A stretch of DNA of 64,000 nt, taken from positions 620,001 through 684,000 of the forward strand of contig CABIZV010000001.1 in the NCBI GenBank assembly GCA_902363335.1. Direction: 5' to 3'. Under the pieces are notes generated by a model. That model saw nothing but the letters and a program-made list of their open reading frames with translations. It had not been told where the DNA came from and searched no databases. This document shows, piece after piece, positions 7,853 to 16,597 of this stretch (its first letter is position 1; each line of letters opens with the position of its first letter). Position numbers and translations under genes: made by a program. This DNA is from Enterobacteriaceae bacterium. GTDB taxonomy: Bacteria > Pseudomonadota > Gammaproteobacteria > Enterobacterales > Enterobacteriaceae.

Positions 7853-10800
7853 TTATTTTGCGGCGGCCTCGGCCATCATGTCGCGGAACATTCGGATAAA
7901 TACCGGCTGTTTGTATGCAGCAGACCAACGTTTGCCAATGGCGGCATAAATTAATTTGTCGAGTACCGCACAAGCGTTATCAATAGTCGCACTGTTTAGC
8001 GTCTGACCAACCAGGCAGCGTTCGACGTCCAGCAAGCGCTGCGGTTTACTGAACAATGCACCATCGACCAGACGGCAATAGCTGACGTTACCGTCAGGCG
8101 CAAACTCCAGCAGTGCGCTCAGACTCTGGCGGGTGATATTGAGCGCATTTCGGCGCCCCAATTGATGATAGAAACCTTTTGCTTCAGGCCTGGCAGGTTT
8201 TGGCAGAATAATGCGGGTTAACAGCTCATCCGGTCGACGCTGTGTCTTGTAACCCGAAAGAAGAAACTCGCCGAGCGACAGACGACGAATACCGTCGTGT
8301 GATTGCAGCTCGATGCTGGCGTCGTACAAAATAGCCGGCGGTATGGAATCGCCACACGGAGCCGCGTTGACAATGTTTCCGCCAATTGTCGCGCGGTTGC
8401 GAATCTGATGCGATCCCACCGTATGACATGCCTGTACCAGTAATGGATATCGCTCACGCAGCAGCGGATGGTCGGTGACACGGTTGAAGTTTACCGCCGC
8501 ACCAATTGAAATCTCGCCGCTTAGCGGATCTTCGGTAATTTGCGTAATTTCAGGTAGACGTGAGATATCGACCAGCTTCATTGCGCGAGTCTGCATACGC
8601 CCTTGAACAATGACGTCAGTACCGCCGGCAATAGCCGTGACACCGTCACTTTTCAACAATTCCAGCGCTTCCTGCAGCGTTTTAGCCCGAGTCACACTAA
8701 CGTCGGTCAACCGTAAAACCTGCTTTTTATTCTCAGCTTCAATCATCAACTCGCTCTGGCGTGCCGGTTTTTTCAGGTTATAGCCAAGAACGACCTGTTC
8801 CAGCGTCAACGGTAATTTGTTAAAACGGGTTGCCAGCGCAAAGCTCACGGCGTTATTAATCGCCGCTGCAACTAACTCCGTTGCCGGTTCACCGATTCCT
8901 TTCGCGCCCAAGGGCCCGGCTTTATCCGGATTCTCCACGCCAATGACGGTGATAGGAGGAATGTCTTTAATGGTGGGTAACAGATAGCTATCGAAATTCT
9001 CCGATTTCACCTGCCCATGTTCAATATTGAAATCTTCCAGCAGCGCATAACCAAATCCTTGCGCCACCCCACCGCAAACCTGTCCTTCAAAGCCGACCGG
9101 ATTGAGCACTTGGCCCACGTCATGGGCGGCGGTGACATGCAGCAAATCAGTCTTACCCGTGCTGGTATTGACTCTGACCTCCGCCACCTGGCAGCCATAT
9201 ACCCAGGTAAAGTACGGACTGCCGCAGCCTTTTTCCTCATCCCAGTGGATTGGCGGCGGTACAAACCATCCGTATTCCGTCAGGCTGACGCTGGCCCATT
9301 TGGTCTTATTGACCGCAGCTTTAAAATCAATCCGAAGGCTAGCATCCTGTTTATTGATAATAAAACCGTCTTGCCATAGCGTATCTTCGAGATGCCTTAC
9401 GCCAATGTGTTCGCCGACCACGCTGATAATGCGCTGCTTTATCTTGTCAGCGGCATCAAGGATCGCCCCGCCGCCGACCATGGTACCGCGGGTAGCCGCA
9501 GTCGACCCCCCATCACCGATAACCGAAGTTGGCGGCTCACTAAAATGAATTTCCGCCATTGCAATACCAAAGGCTTCGGCGGCAATGAGCGACATGGTGG
9601 TTTGCAGGCCCTGACCGTTTTCTGATACGGAGGTTGAGAGGTTTACGCTGCCGTCCTCGTTGACCTGAATTAGCGCTGTTGAGGTATCGACACCTTCCGC
9701 GCCGATGGAGCAACCACGATAGCTAAGCGCAAGACCAATACCGTAGCGATAAACACCCCCCTTTTCGTTTAATACATGGTAATGCTTTCGTTTGGCCATA
9801 AATTCGGCCGAAGATGCCGCTTTCTTCAGGACCTCATGTGCCGAGACGGTATGTTGATCGAAGACCTGACCGGTAATGGAGGTATCCCCCTGACGTAGCG
9901 CATTAATCTCACGTAGGGTAACCGGCGACATGTTCAAATATTCAGCGATTTCATCCATTAACGATTCGTGGGCATAGACCACCTGGGGCGAGCCAAACCC
10001 GCGCATTGCGGAGGTGTAGCTGTTATTGGTGTAGACCGCCGTAACGTCAATATGAACATTGGGAATGGCATATGGCCCGGCAGCCTGTACCGAGGACCGC
10101 CAGGTGACAAATGGGGAAGAAGCCGCGTAGCCACCGCTATCCGCAAGAATTTCGACCTTCATCGCCTGAATATGCCCCGCCTCATCCAAACCGACTTTAT
10201 ATTTCATCTTGTAGGGATGGCGTTTGCAGCTTTCAATAATCGACTGCTCCCGGGTGTAGGCGAATTTAATCGGCTTGCCGGTAAGATGGGTTAACAGCGC
10301 TGAGCGACAGGCAAGATGATCAATCACATCATCTTTGCCGCCAAACGAACCGCCCATTACCGCACGCTTGATATTGATCTGACTTTGCGGGCAGCCCATA
10401 AACTTTGCCACAAATCCACGGACACGGTGCGGGTTCTGAATCGAGCCGGAAATCACCAAACTACCATCTGTAGGATCGAGCCAGCTGAGTACAACTTCAG
10501 GCTCGATATACGCATGTTCCTGAAAACCCACCTCATACTCACGTTCCAGTATGTGGCGGGAAGCGGCAAAGCCCTTTGCGACATCGCCTTTAACGGTGTG
10601 ATGGTGCGCGGCGATGTTGTCACAACGCTCAGGGTGAATTCGCCGGGCATCCGGCAATAGCGCAGCCTCCATGTCCGTAAGCGGTGTGAATGGGGTATAG
10701 CGCACATGAATTTTATCCGCCGCTTCACAAGCAGCCTCATAGGTCGTCGCCGCAACGACGGCAACGACATCACCGTGAAAAACAACCTCATCTTTAATAA

Positions 10801-11059
10801 TCGGCAGGTAATCTTTGACGATAACGCCAACAACTGGCGTGCCGGGAATATCCTGCCAGGTGGCAATTTTAACTACGCCATCAACTGCCAGCGCCTCGCT
10901 CAGATCGAGTTGCTCAATTTTACCCGCCGGTATATCCGCATAACGGCAGACGCCGTACAGCATCCCCGGCAAAGTGATATCATCGCCGTAAATAGCGGTT
11001 CCTTTCACTTTCGCCATTCCATCCACGCGTCCTGGTGACGCTGAACGCAAAGCACACAT
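7853..11059 (-). CDS. Fused molybdopterin-FAD subunit of a xanthine dehydrogenase-type enzyme
   Basis: 1068 residues in one uninterrupted frame. Residues 1-770 form the molybdopterin-binding subunit: an N-terminal a/b-hammerhead (GRVDGMAKVKGTAIYGDD), GGSFGGKDD for cofactor binding, AMRGFGSPQ, and GAKGIGEPA near the end with the catalytic glutamate. Residues from about 772 (MIEAENKKQV) form an FAD subunit of the XdhB/CoxM type with AIAGGTDVIVQ and TIGGNIVNAAPCGDS. Bacterial enzymes usually carry these as separate chains and eukaryotic ones in the order FeS-FAD-Moco, so Moco-FAD in one chain is unusual. A methionine sits exactly at the junction, as if two genes were joined by loss of a stop. 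I chose the ATG at 11059 (AGGGGA upstream). Oxidation of a purine to urate or the reverse is inferred from context. Confidence 0.85.
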   Translation of the reverse strand: MCALRSASPGRVDGMAKVKGTAIYGDDITLPGMLYGVCRYADIPAGKIEQLDLSEALAVDGVVKIATWQDIPGTPVVGVIVKDYLPIIKDEVVFHGDVVAVVAATTYEAACEAADKIHVRYTPFTPLTDMEAALLPDARRIHPERCDNIAAHHHTVKGDVAKGFAASRHILEREYEVGFQEHAYIEPEVVLSWLDPTDGSLVISGSIQNPHRVRGFVAKFMGCPQSQINIKRAVMGGSFGGKDDVIDHLACRSALLTHLTGKPIKFAYTREQSIIESCKRHPYKMKYKVGLDEAGHIQAMKVEILADSGGYAASSPFVTWRSSVQAAGPYAIPNVHIDVTAVYTNNSYTSAMRGFGSPQVVYAHESLMDEIAEYLNMSPVTLREINALRQGDTSITGQVFDQHTVSAHEVLKKAASSAEFMAKRKHYHVLNEKGGVYRYGIGLALSYRGCSIGAEGVDTSTALIQVNEDGSVNLSTSVSENGQGLQTTMSLIAAEAFGIAMAEIHFSEPPTSVIGDGGSTAATRGTMVGGGAILDAADKIKQRIISVVGEHIGVRHLEDTLWQDGFIINKQDASLRIDFKAAVNKTKWASVSLTEYGWFVPPPIHWDEEKGCGSPYFTWVYGCQVAEVRVNTSTGKTDLLHVTAAHDVGQVLNPVGFEGQVCGGVAQGFGYALLEDFNIEHGQVKSENFDSYLLPTIKDIPPITVIGVENPDKAGPLGAKGIGEPATELVAAAINNAVSFALATRFNKLPLTLEQVVLGYNLKKPARQSELMIEAENKKQVLRLTDVSVTRAKTLQEALELLKSDGVTAIAGGTDVIVQGRMQTRAMKLVDISRLPEITQITEDPLSGEISIGAAVNFNRVTDHPLLRERYPLLVQACHTVGSHQIRNRATIGGNIVNAAPCGDSIPPAILYDASIELQSHDGIRRLSLGEFLLSGYKTQRRPDELLTRIILPKPARPEAKGFYHQLGRRNALNITRQSLSALLEFAPDGNVSYCRLVDGALFSKPQRLLDVERCLVGQTLNSATIDNACAVLDKLIYAAIGKRWSAAYKQPVFIRMFRDMMAEAAAK

Positions 11060-11123
11060 AACGTTCCCCTTATTATCAATCCACAAAGTCATTCACGGGA
11101 AAAGCCCATCGTGGCAAGACAAA

Positions 11124-11139
11124 TCCAATATTTGTGCCA
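11124..11139 (-). promoter_or_regulatory. Candidate sigma-54 promoter for the molybdenum hydroxylase operon
   Basis: On the minus strand TGGCACAAATATTGGA matches the -24/-12 consensus with correct spacing, intact TGGCAC and TTG, and a change only in the -12 C and the weakly conserved seventh base. It lies 65 bp before the ATG at 11059. Confidence 0.5.
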
Positions 11140-11402
11140 GAGATCAATAAGGTGGTCGCCAGTGTTTTTTTTTGTGATACCGCCCGCGTAAAAGAGCGTT
11201 ATGAAGTGGGAATACCGTCATCTACGCTGATGGAAGCGGATGAATTCCAGACGGCCGACATCGGCATTATCAAAGTAATAATCGTTTTTTATCAAAATAA
11301 TAATGCGTTAAGTCGGCTTAGCCGAACAATCATTGCTCAGGGTGAGTAAAGCCCGCATTGTGTGCTAGCTAACTGATTGACTTCCCCACCAATAGTACGA
11401 AA
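11140..11402. other. Intergenic region upstream of digH, possible gene remnant
   Basis: No gene is supported. A 71-codon frame from GTG 11134 to 11349 reads partly like coding sequence but has no ribosome site and may be a decayed fragment. A 13-bp perfect palindrome TCGGCTTAGCCGA lies at 11313-11325, about 80 bp before digH, and could be an operator. Confidence 0.3.
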
Positions 11403-12752
11403 ATGTTCTCCACTCGTGACAACCGAACAACGGCAACTATGAACCTCAGTACTATTAGCCTTTCCCGCATGTCGAAAATGAAGAAAGTCAGCGCGCTGAT
11501 CGTTGCTGCACTGTTATTAGTCAGCTGTGATTCAAAAACCCCGGTTAAATCACCGTCTACCTCAACGCCGGGCAAATCTGAACACAGCAATGAGCCGATG
11601 CGCGGCGTCTGGCTGACCACGGTTTCGCGTCTGGACTGGCCGCCGATAAGCTCAATTAACGCCGGTAGCGCAACGCTAAGGGTTAATCAGCAGCAGGCTG
11701 CGATGCGCACTAAGCTCGATAAACTCAAAAGTCTTGGCATCAATACGATCTTTTTCCAGGTGAAACCTGATGGCACCGCGCTGTGGCAATCCAACATTTT
11801 GCCGTGGTCAGATATGATGACCGGGAATATTGGTGAGTACCCTGGCTACGACCCGTTACAGTTCGTGCTGGACGAAGCCCATAAGCGTGGCATGAAGGTT
11901 CACGCCTGGTTTAACCCTTATCGTGTTTCGGTGAATGTAAAACCATCGACGATTACGGCGCTCAATAATACTCTCTCGCAAACGCCATCCAGCGTGTACG
12001 TCCTGCATCGTGACTGGATCCGCACGGCTGGCGACCGTTTTGTGGTTGACCCGGGCATTCCTGAGGCGCGTGACTGGATTACCAGCATTGTTGCGGAAGT
12101 GGTGTCCCGCTACCCTATCGACGGCGTGCAGTTTGACGATTATTTCTATACCGAAACGCGCACCTCGGCCCTCAATGATAATGCGACGTTCCGCCAGTAC
12201 GGTCAGGGTTTTGCCTCAAAAGCGGATTGGCGCAGGAACAATACTCAACAGTTAATTGCGCAGGTTTCGCATACCATAAAACAGCTTAATCCCAACGTAG
12301 AGTTTGGTGTAAGCCCGGCCGGAGTCTGGCGTAATCGCTCCCACGATCCAGCCGGCTCTGATACCCGCGGTGCTGCGGCATACGATGAGTCCTATGCCGA
12401 TACCCGTCAGTGGGTACAGCTTGGCCTGCTGGACTATATTGCGCCACAGCTCTACTGGCCTTTTGCTCGCGATGCGGCGCGTTATGATGTGCTGGCAAAA
12501 TGGTGGGCCGATGTGGTGAAGCCGACAAACACTCGACTCTATATTGGTATCGCGCTGTACAAAGTCGGAGAACCGTCGAAGAACGAGCCGGACTGGATGA
12601 TTGAAGGTGGGGTGCCTGAGCTCAAAAAACAGATCGACCTTAATGAATCAGCCTCAAACATTAACGGCACCATTTTGTTCCGTGAAGCTTACCTGGATCA
12701 ACCGCAAACCCAGGATGCTGTCAATTATCTAAAAGATCGCTGGGGCAAATAA
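11403..12752 (+). CDS. digH: DigH-type divisome glycosyl hydrolase, lipoprotein
   Basis: 449 residues from the first ATG. It matches E. coli DigH (YddW), a family GH10-like glycosyl hydrolase that cuts denuded peptidoglycan glycan strands at the division site. The conserved core starts at MRGVWLTTVSRLDWPP; KAHAWFNPYR-type and DGVQFDDYFY stretches belong to the barrel active site. A basic N-terminus, a hydrophobic run and LLVSC form a type II signal with the lipidated cysteine near residue 40. The start is uncertain: ATGs at 11403, 11439, 11469 and 11478 all leave the signal intact and none has a good ribosome site. In E. coli the gene lies beside gadC; here a different amino acid transporter follows. 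A strong hairpin ends the gene. Confidence 0.88.
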   Translation: MFSTRDNRTTATMNLSTISLSRMSKMKKVSALIVAALLLVSCDSKTPVKSPSTSTPGKSEHSNEPMRGVWLTTVSRLDWPPISSINAGSATLRVNQQQAAMRTKLDKLKSLGINTIFFQVKPDGTALWQSNILPWSDMMTGNIGEYPGYDPLQFVLDEAHKRGMKVHAWFNPYRVSVNVKPSTITALNNTLSQTPSSVYVLHRDWIRTAGDRFVVDPGIPEARDWITSIVAEVVSRYPIDGVQFDDYFYTETRTSALNDNATFRQYGQGFASKADWRRNNTQQLIAQVSHTIKQLNPNVEFGVSPAGVWRNRSHDPAGSDTRGAAAYDESYADTRQWVQLGLLDYIAPQLYWPFARDAARYDVLAKWWADVVKPTNTRLYIGIALYKVGEPSKNEPDWMIEGGVPELKKQIDLNESASNINGTILFREAYLDQPQTQDAVNYLKDRWGK

Positions 12753-12759
12753 ATTACCT

Positions 12760-12791
12760 GAAAGAATCGGTGAATTCTCACCGATTCTTTC
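12760..12791 (+). terminator. Terminator of digH
   Basis: Arms GAAAGAATCGGTGA and TCACCGATTCTTTC pair perfectly around ATTC, followed by AATTT, 8 bp after the digH stop. Confidence 0.7.
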
Positions 12792-13016
12792 AATTTCGAG
12801 AGTAATAAGTTACTACCATGTGAAGCAATATCGCTGATATATCCATTTAGCCTAATCATTCTAAAAACTTCTTGCGGTTCAAGCCTGACTGCCAGTAGTA
12901 TCAGTAAAACGTCGTTTCAACGTTGATAATAATAAAGTCCAGCCCGTTAAATTTACCTTTCCTCGCAGGTTGCCCCTAATAACACATCATTAACGTTCGC
13001 GTTATTTCTGATATTT

Positions 13017-14294
13017 ATGAGTATTATGACTAAAGAAACCGCTACTTCTTGTCCTCAGTGGACTCCAAAAGATACCATCTGGATGATGGGTGTTTATGGC
13101 GCTACCGTTGGTGCAGGTACCCTATTCCTGCCGGTAGAAATTGGAACGCGCGGCCCGCTCGTCTTTGTCCTGCTACTCCTACTCGCCATTCCCCTGGCGC
13201 TTGTGCCGCATGTACTGATCACCCGCGTATTTATGCGCGATCAGCAAGCTCTCGACACCGCCGATCAAACTTTACCCCTGTTCGGTTCTTTCTTTGGTGC
13301 CAAAGGCCGCCAGGCGATGAAGCTGTTTTTCTGCGTTGCCCACTACCCAGTCACGCTGGTTTATGCCGTTTCATTGGTCAATGCACTAAGCCATTTTATG
13401 AGCGACCGCCTTCACATCAGCGGTATTAACCGAGGCGCGTTGACGCTTGTCGTACTGTTTATTTTGCACCTTGTGCTAAGTAAAGGTCGCGATAAGGTGG
13501 TGAGCACAATGAGCGCGCTGGCATTACCTTTTGCTATTGCCATTATTGTGATTGCCGCAACGCAAATACCCGCCTGGGATTTCAGCAATATTACCCATGC
13601 CTGGCAGCAGACACCGTCATCATCGATGGGCAATACATTGAAAGATCTCTGGTTAACGCTGCCATTGATTGCTTTTTCATTATGCTCCGCACCGCTTATT
13701 CCGGCACTCGCGTCATGGTACCGTGAACCAGGAAACGGTGGCGAAAAGCAGTCAATACGCGTGATACGTCGTGCTTACGCGCTCATTTTATTCAGCATTA
13801 TTTTCTTTGTTTTGAGCTGTATTTTGAGCACGCCGCGTGAAACGTTCGAAATGGCAAAAGCACAGAACCTTAACGTACTGTCGGTGATTGGCGGTAATGG
13901 CGGTATGAGCGCAATACTTTATCTGGCTCCTTTTATTGCCATTCTGGGAATGACCAAGTCATTTTTAGGAATATCAATGCCGGTGGCCGAAACCTTTAAC
14001 GCGCTGGCAAGCGATCTTTTTAACTTAAAACGTAATAGCCAAATTAAACGGATTAAGCTGGTTATCTCGGTGTTAATGTTTGTTGTCACATCAATCGTGG
14101 TTTATCTTAACCCGGATGTGATTAACATGATTGAAACCGTCTGCGGTCCTTTAATCGCCATTTTCCTGTTTATTATTCCGACCTGGCTGATATTTACTCG
14201 CCCGGCTCTTCAGCCGCTGCGCGGAGCTTTATCGGTTATGGTAATGATAAGCGGAATACTCACCGTTTCTGCGCTACTGTACTCCATGTTCTAA
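13017..14294 (+). CDS. HAAAP-family amino acid permease (SdaC/TdcC/YqeG/DlsT group)
   Basis: 425 residues with about eleven hydrophobic segments. The opening TIWMMGVYGATVGAGTLFLPV is the hydroxy/aromatic amino acid permease signature (glycine-rich TM1), and the late MTKSFLGISMPVAETFN motif is also typical. Members carry serine, threonine or aromatic amino acids by proton or sodium symport in the inner membrane. I cannot assign the substrate; resemblance is about equal to SdaC, YqeG and DlsT. The ATG at 13017 lacks a clear ribosome site and ATG 13026 is an alternative. It stands alone between digH and the cfa paralogue. Confidence 0.82.
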   Translation: MSIMTKETATSCPQWTPKDTIWMMGVYGATVGAGTLFLPVEIGTRGPLVFVLLLLLAIPLALVPHVLITRVFMRDQQALDTADQTLPLFGSFFGAKGRQAMKLFFCVAHYPVTLVYAVSLVNALSHFMSDRLHISGINRGALTLVVLFILHLVLSKGRDKVVSTMSALALPFAIAIIVIAATQIPAWDFSNITHAWQQTPSSSMGNTLKDLWLTLPLIAFSLCSAPLIPALASWYREPGNGGEKQSIRVIRRAYALILFSIIFFVLSCILSTPRETFEMAKAQNLNVLSVIGGNGGMSAILYLAPFIAILGMTKSFLGISMPVAETFNALASDLFNLKRNSQIKRIKLVISVLMFVVTSIVVYLNPDVINMIETVCGPLIAIFLFIIPTWLIFTRPALQPLRGALSVMVMISGILTVSALLYSMF

Positions 14295-14299
14295 ACTTT

Positions 14300-14327
14300 G
14301 ATTGGCGCTGCTAGCGCGGCGCCAATC
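14300..14327. terminator. Bidirectional terminator, permease and cfa paralogue
   Basis: GATTGGCGC and GCGCCAATC pair across a GC-rich loop between two convergent genes, followed by ATTATTTTC on the plus strand. Confidence 0.7.
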
Positions 14328-14335
14328 ATTATTTT

Positions 14336-15493
14336 CTATCCGCGATACACGTACAGTCCACCTTCTTGCCCTCGGCTAAATAGCACCTGCCAAAGTTCTA
14401 TATCTCTGGCGCGAAACGCCCCGGCACAGGCACAAAGATAATAGTTGAACATCCGACGGAATTGCGCGGTGTAGTGTGGCGCAAGCGTAGTCCACGCGGC
14501 GTTAAAACGTTGGTGCCACGCCATCAAGGTTTTATCATAATCGCTACCAAAATTATGCCAATCTTCCATAATCAGCCGTGATTCACTGACGCTGGCTATC
14601 TGGCGAATAGAGGGCAGACAACCGTTAGGGAAGATATATTTGTTAATCCAGGGATCAACATTCATCCCCGTTTCGTTGCTACCAATGGTATGTAAAAGGA
14701 ATAAGCCTTTTGGCTTCAGGCAACGGTCAACCACCCTAAAATAGGTGTCGTAGTTTTTGGGGCCAACATGTTCAAACATACCTACAGAAACAATACGATC
14801 GTAGGTCTTATCAAGATCGCGATAATCCTGAAGTAATATAGAGACATTGAGCCCTTTGCAATGCTGCTGGGCCAATTTTTGTTGTTCGGCAGAAATAGTG
14901 ACGCCGTCCACGCTCACGCCATAATGACGCGCAGCATAGGCCGCAAGCCCTCCCCAGCCGCAGCCAATATCCAGTAGTCGCATCCCGGGCTTAAGCTGAA
15001 GCTTTTCACAAATCATTTTGAGCTTGGCATTTTGCGCCGCTTCCAGCGTTTGTGCATCTTTCCAGTAGCCGCAGGAATATTGCATGTGTGGATCGAGCAT
15101 CAGGGTGAAAAGGTCGTTACCTATATCGTAGTGTTCTTTGCCGACAATCCATGAACGGTGGCGGGACTGAAGATTAAATAGGCGGGCGCTGATAATGCGT
15201 AAAATATCTTTGAGGTTGCCTGGCATCTGTTTGTCGAGCTTGGCCTTGAGTATTTTATAAAAAAAGATATCCAGACGTTCACAATCCCACCAACCTTCCA
15301 TATAGCTCTCACCTAACCCCAATGAGCCTTGTTGGAATACACGTTTGAAAAAATCGGCGTGATGAATCTGAATATCCCACGGTCTGGTACCGTTAATTTG
15401 AATGTCGGCCTGAATGAGAAGATCGTTCCCCATTCGGGACCAGTTATCATTTAATTCATTAACATTTATTACGTTTGAACAAACCGTGGCCAT
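14336..15493 (-). CDS. cfa: Cyclopropane-fatty-acyl-phospholipid synthase paralogue
   Basis: 385 residues against 382 in E. coli Cfa, similar along the whole length. The enzyme adds a methylene group from S-adenosylmethionine to unsaturated acyl chains of membrane phospholipids. The SAM-binding loop LDIGCGWGGLAAYAA lies near residue 175, and GMFEHVGPKNYDTYF and EDWHNFGSDYDKTLMAWHQRF are family blocks of the active site. It ends with a short, different tail. In E. coli cfa lies in another place (near ribC), so this is probably a second copy rather than the orthologue. An AraC-type regulator is divergently transcribed 105 bp away and may control it. The start is ATG 15493 or GTG 15499. Confidence 0.85.
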   Translation of the reverse strand: MATVCSNVINVNELNDNWSRMGNDLLIQADIQINGTRPWDIQIHHADFFKRVFQQGSLGLGESYMEGWWDCERLDIFFYKILKAKLDKQMPGNLKDILRIISARLFNLQSRHRSWIVGKEHYDIGNDLFTLMLDPHMQYSCGYWKDAQTLEAAQNAKLKMICEKLQLKPGMRLLDIGCGWGGLAAYAARHYGVSVDGVTISAEQQKLAQQHCKGLNVSILLQDYRDLDKTYDRIVSVGMFEHVGPKNYDTYFRVVDRCLKPKGLFLLHTIGSNETGMNVDPWINKYIFPNGCLPSIRQIASVSESRLIMEDWHNFGSDYDKTLMAWHQRFNAAWTTLAPHYTAQFRRMFNYYLCACAGAFRARDIELWQVLFSRGQEGGLYVYRG

Positions 15494-15598
15494 GAGCACT
15501 ATCCATTTTGAGTCAGTATATTCTGAAAGAGATTATTATTGATAACCGGATGGTATGTATTATGATGTGAGGACAATTTCTATCGAATAGACGTCATA

Positions 15599-16405
15599 AT
15601 GATGGACGATCGCCCTTCTTTCACGACCGCGCAGGCAAAACAATGGATTTCATCGCAGGATGATTCAATGAAAGAGTTGCCGCAGTCGGTCTATTTTCGT
15701 TCCTACGTCCTGGCCGCCAACAATCATGTTGATAAGCATTGCCATACCTTTGCTCAGTTTCATTTTGCACGCCAGGGCAGTATGCGTATTGATGTCGCGG
15801 GAAAATGCTGGGTCATTCCAGCGCATTACGGTATATGGATCCCACAAAACACAGACCACACCGTTTGGGCGCTGGACGATGTGTATCTGGAAAATCTCGA
15901 TATTGAGCCTGATTTTATCCCTCAACCTATCAATGAATGTCGGGTCGTAGCCATCAGTGATTTTGTGCGTGAATTTATCCATTACGCCACCACCAACACG
16001 CCAAATCATTACGATACCGACAGCAAAGATGGCCAGCTGGTGAGCGTATTACTTGATGTGATTCTAAAATTACCCGTTGTCGAGCTGGTGCTACCGTGGC
16101 CACAAAACCCGGCGTTGATGAAGGTGTGCAGAACTCTCCAGGAGTCACCTGCCCTTGAGCATTCAATGGAGTTTTGGGCCAGCCATCTTGGTATGTCAGC
16201 CCGCACCTTTTCCCGCCATTTCAAAAAAGAGACCGGTATGCCATTTAGCGCGTGGAAGCAGAAAATGCGCATTCTGGAATCTGTGATGCTCCTGAAAAAG
16301 AACAAGAACGTCACCGCCGTCGCGCTGGAAGTTGGTTACTCCAGTACAGCGGCGTTTAGTTACGCTTTTCGTCAGGCCTTTGGCGTTCCACCGTCAGGTT
16401 ATTAA
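15599..16405 (+). CDS. AraC-family regulator with cupin sensor domain (NimR-like)
   Basis: 268 residues. The N-terminal half is a cupin (HVDKHCHTFAQFHFARQGSMRI, then IPAHYGIWIPQNTDH), the ligand-sensing arm of many AraC proteins. The C-terminal 100 residues carry two helix-turn-helix units: MEFWASHLGMSARTFSRHFKKETG and VTAVALEVGYSSTAAFSYAFRQAFG. Architecture is that of E. coli NimR (YeaM), but the usual NimR target is absent. It is divergent from the cfa paralogue, which is therefore the likely target. Start ATGATG at 15599/15602. Confidence 0.8.
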   Translation: MMDDRPSFTTAQAKQWISSQDDSMKELPQSVYFRSYVLAANNHVDKHCHTFAQFHFARQGSMRIDVAGKCWVIPAHYGIWIPQNTDHTVWALDDVYLENLDIEPDFIPQPINECRVVAISDFVREFIHYATTNTPNHYDTDSKDGQLVSVLLDVILKLPVVELVLPWPQNPALMKVCRTLQESPALEHSMEFWASHLGMSARTFSRHFKKETGMPFSAWKQKMRILESVMLLKKNKNVTAVALEVGYSSTAAFSYAFRQAFGVPPSGY

Positions 16406-16476
16406 AGTTCAAACCTATGGGAGTGCGTGACACCGTCACCTTCTTGTGGGAATGATGAACACTAAATCCTGAAATG

Positions 16477-16511
16477 TTATCCACAGAAACGGTGCGCAAA
16501 CTTGTGGATAA
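16477..16511. promoter_or_regulatory. Inverted pair of perfect DnaA boxes
   Basis: TTATCCACA at 16477-16485 and TGTGGATAA at 16503-16511 are both exact strong DnaA boxes, facing each other across 17 bp in a non-coding stretch. A role in DnaA titration or local regulation is possible; chance cannot be excluded. Confidence 0.45.
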
Positions 16512-16597
16512 TAGGCAGAAAAGCCGTTGATGACGCGATGATTGTGAATGCATAATTCCACGCAGTTTTGAGCGAAGTATAGCCATTCCACCCTCTG

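Noticed and set aside
11134..11349. 71-codon GTG-initiated ORF before digH
   Set aside because: No ribosome site and it overlaps the sigma-54 promoter of the hydroxylase; at most a decayed fragment.
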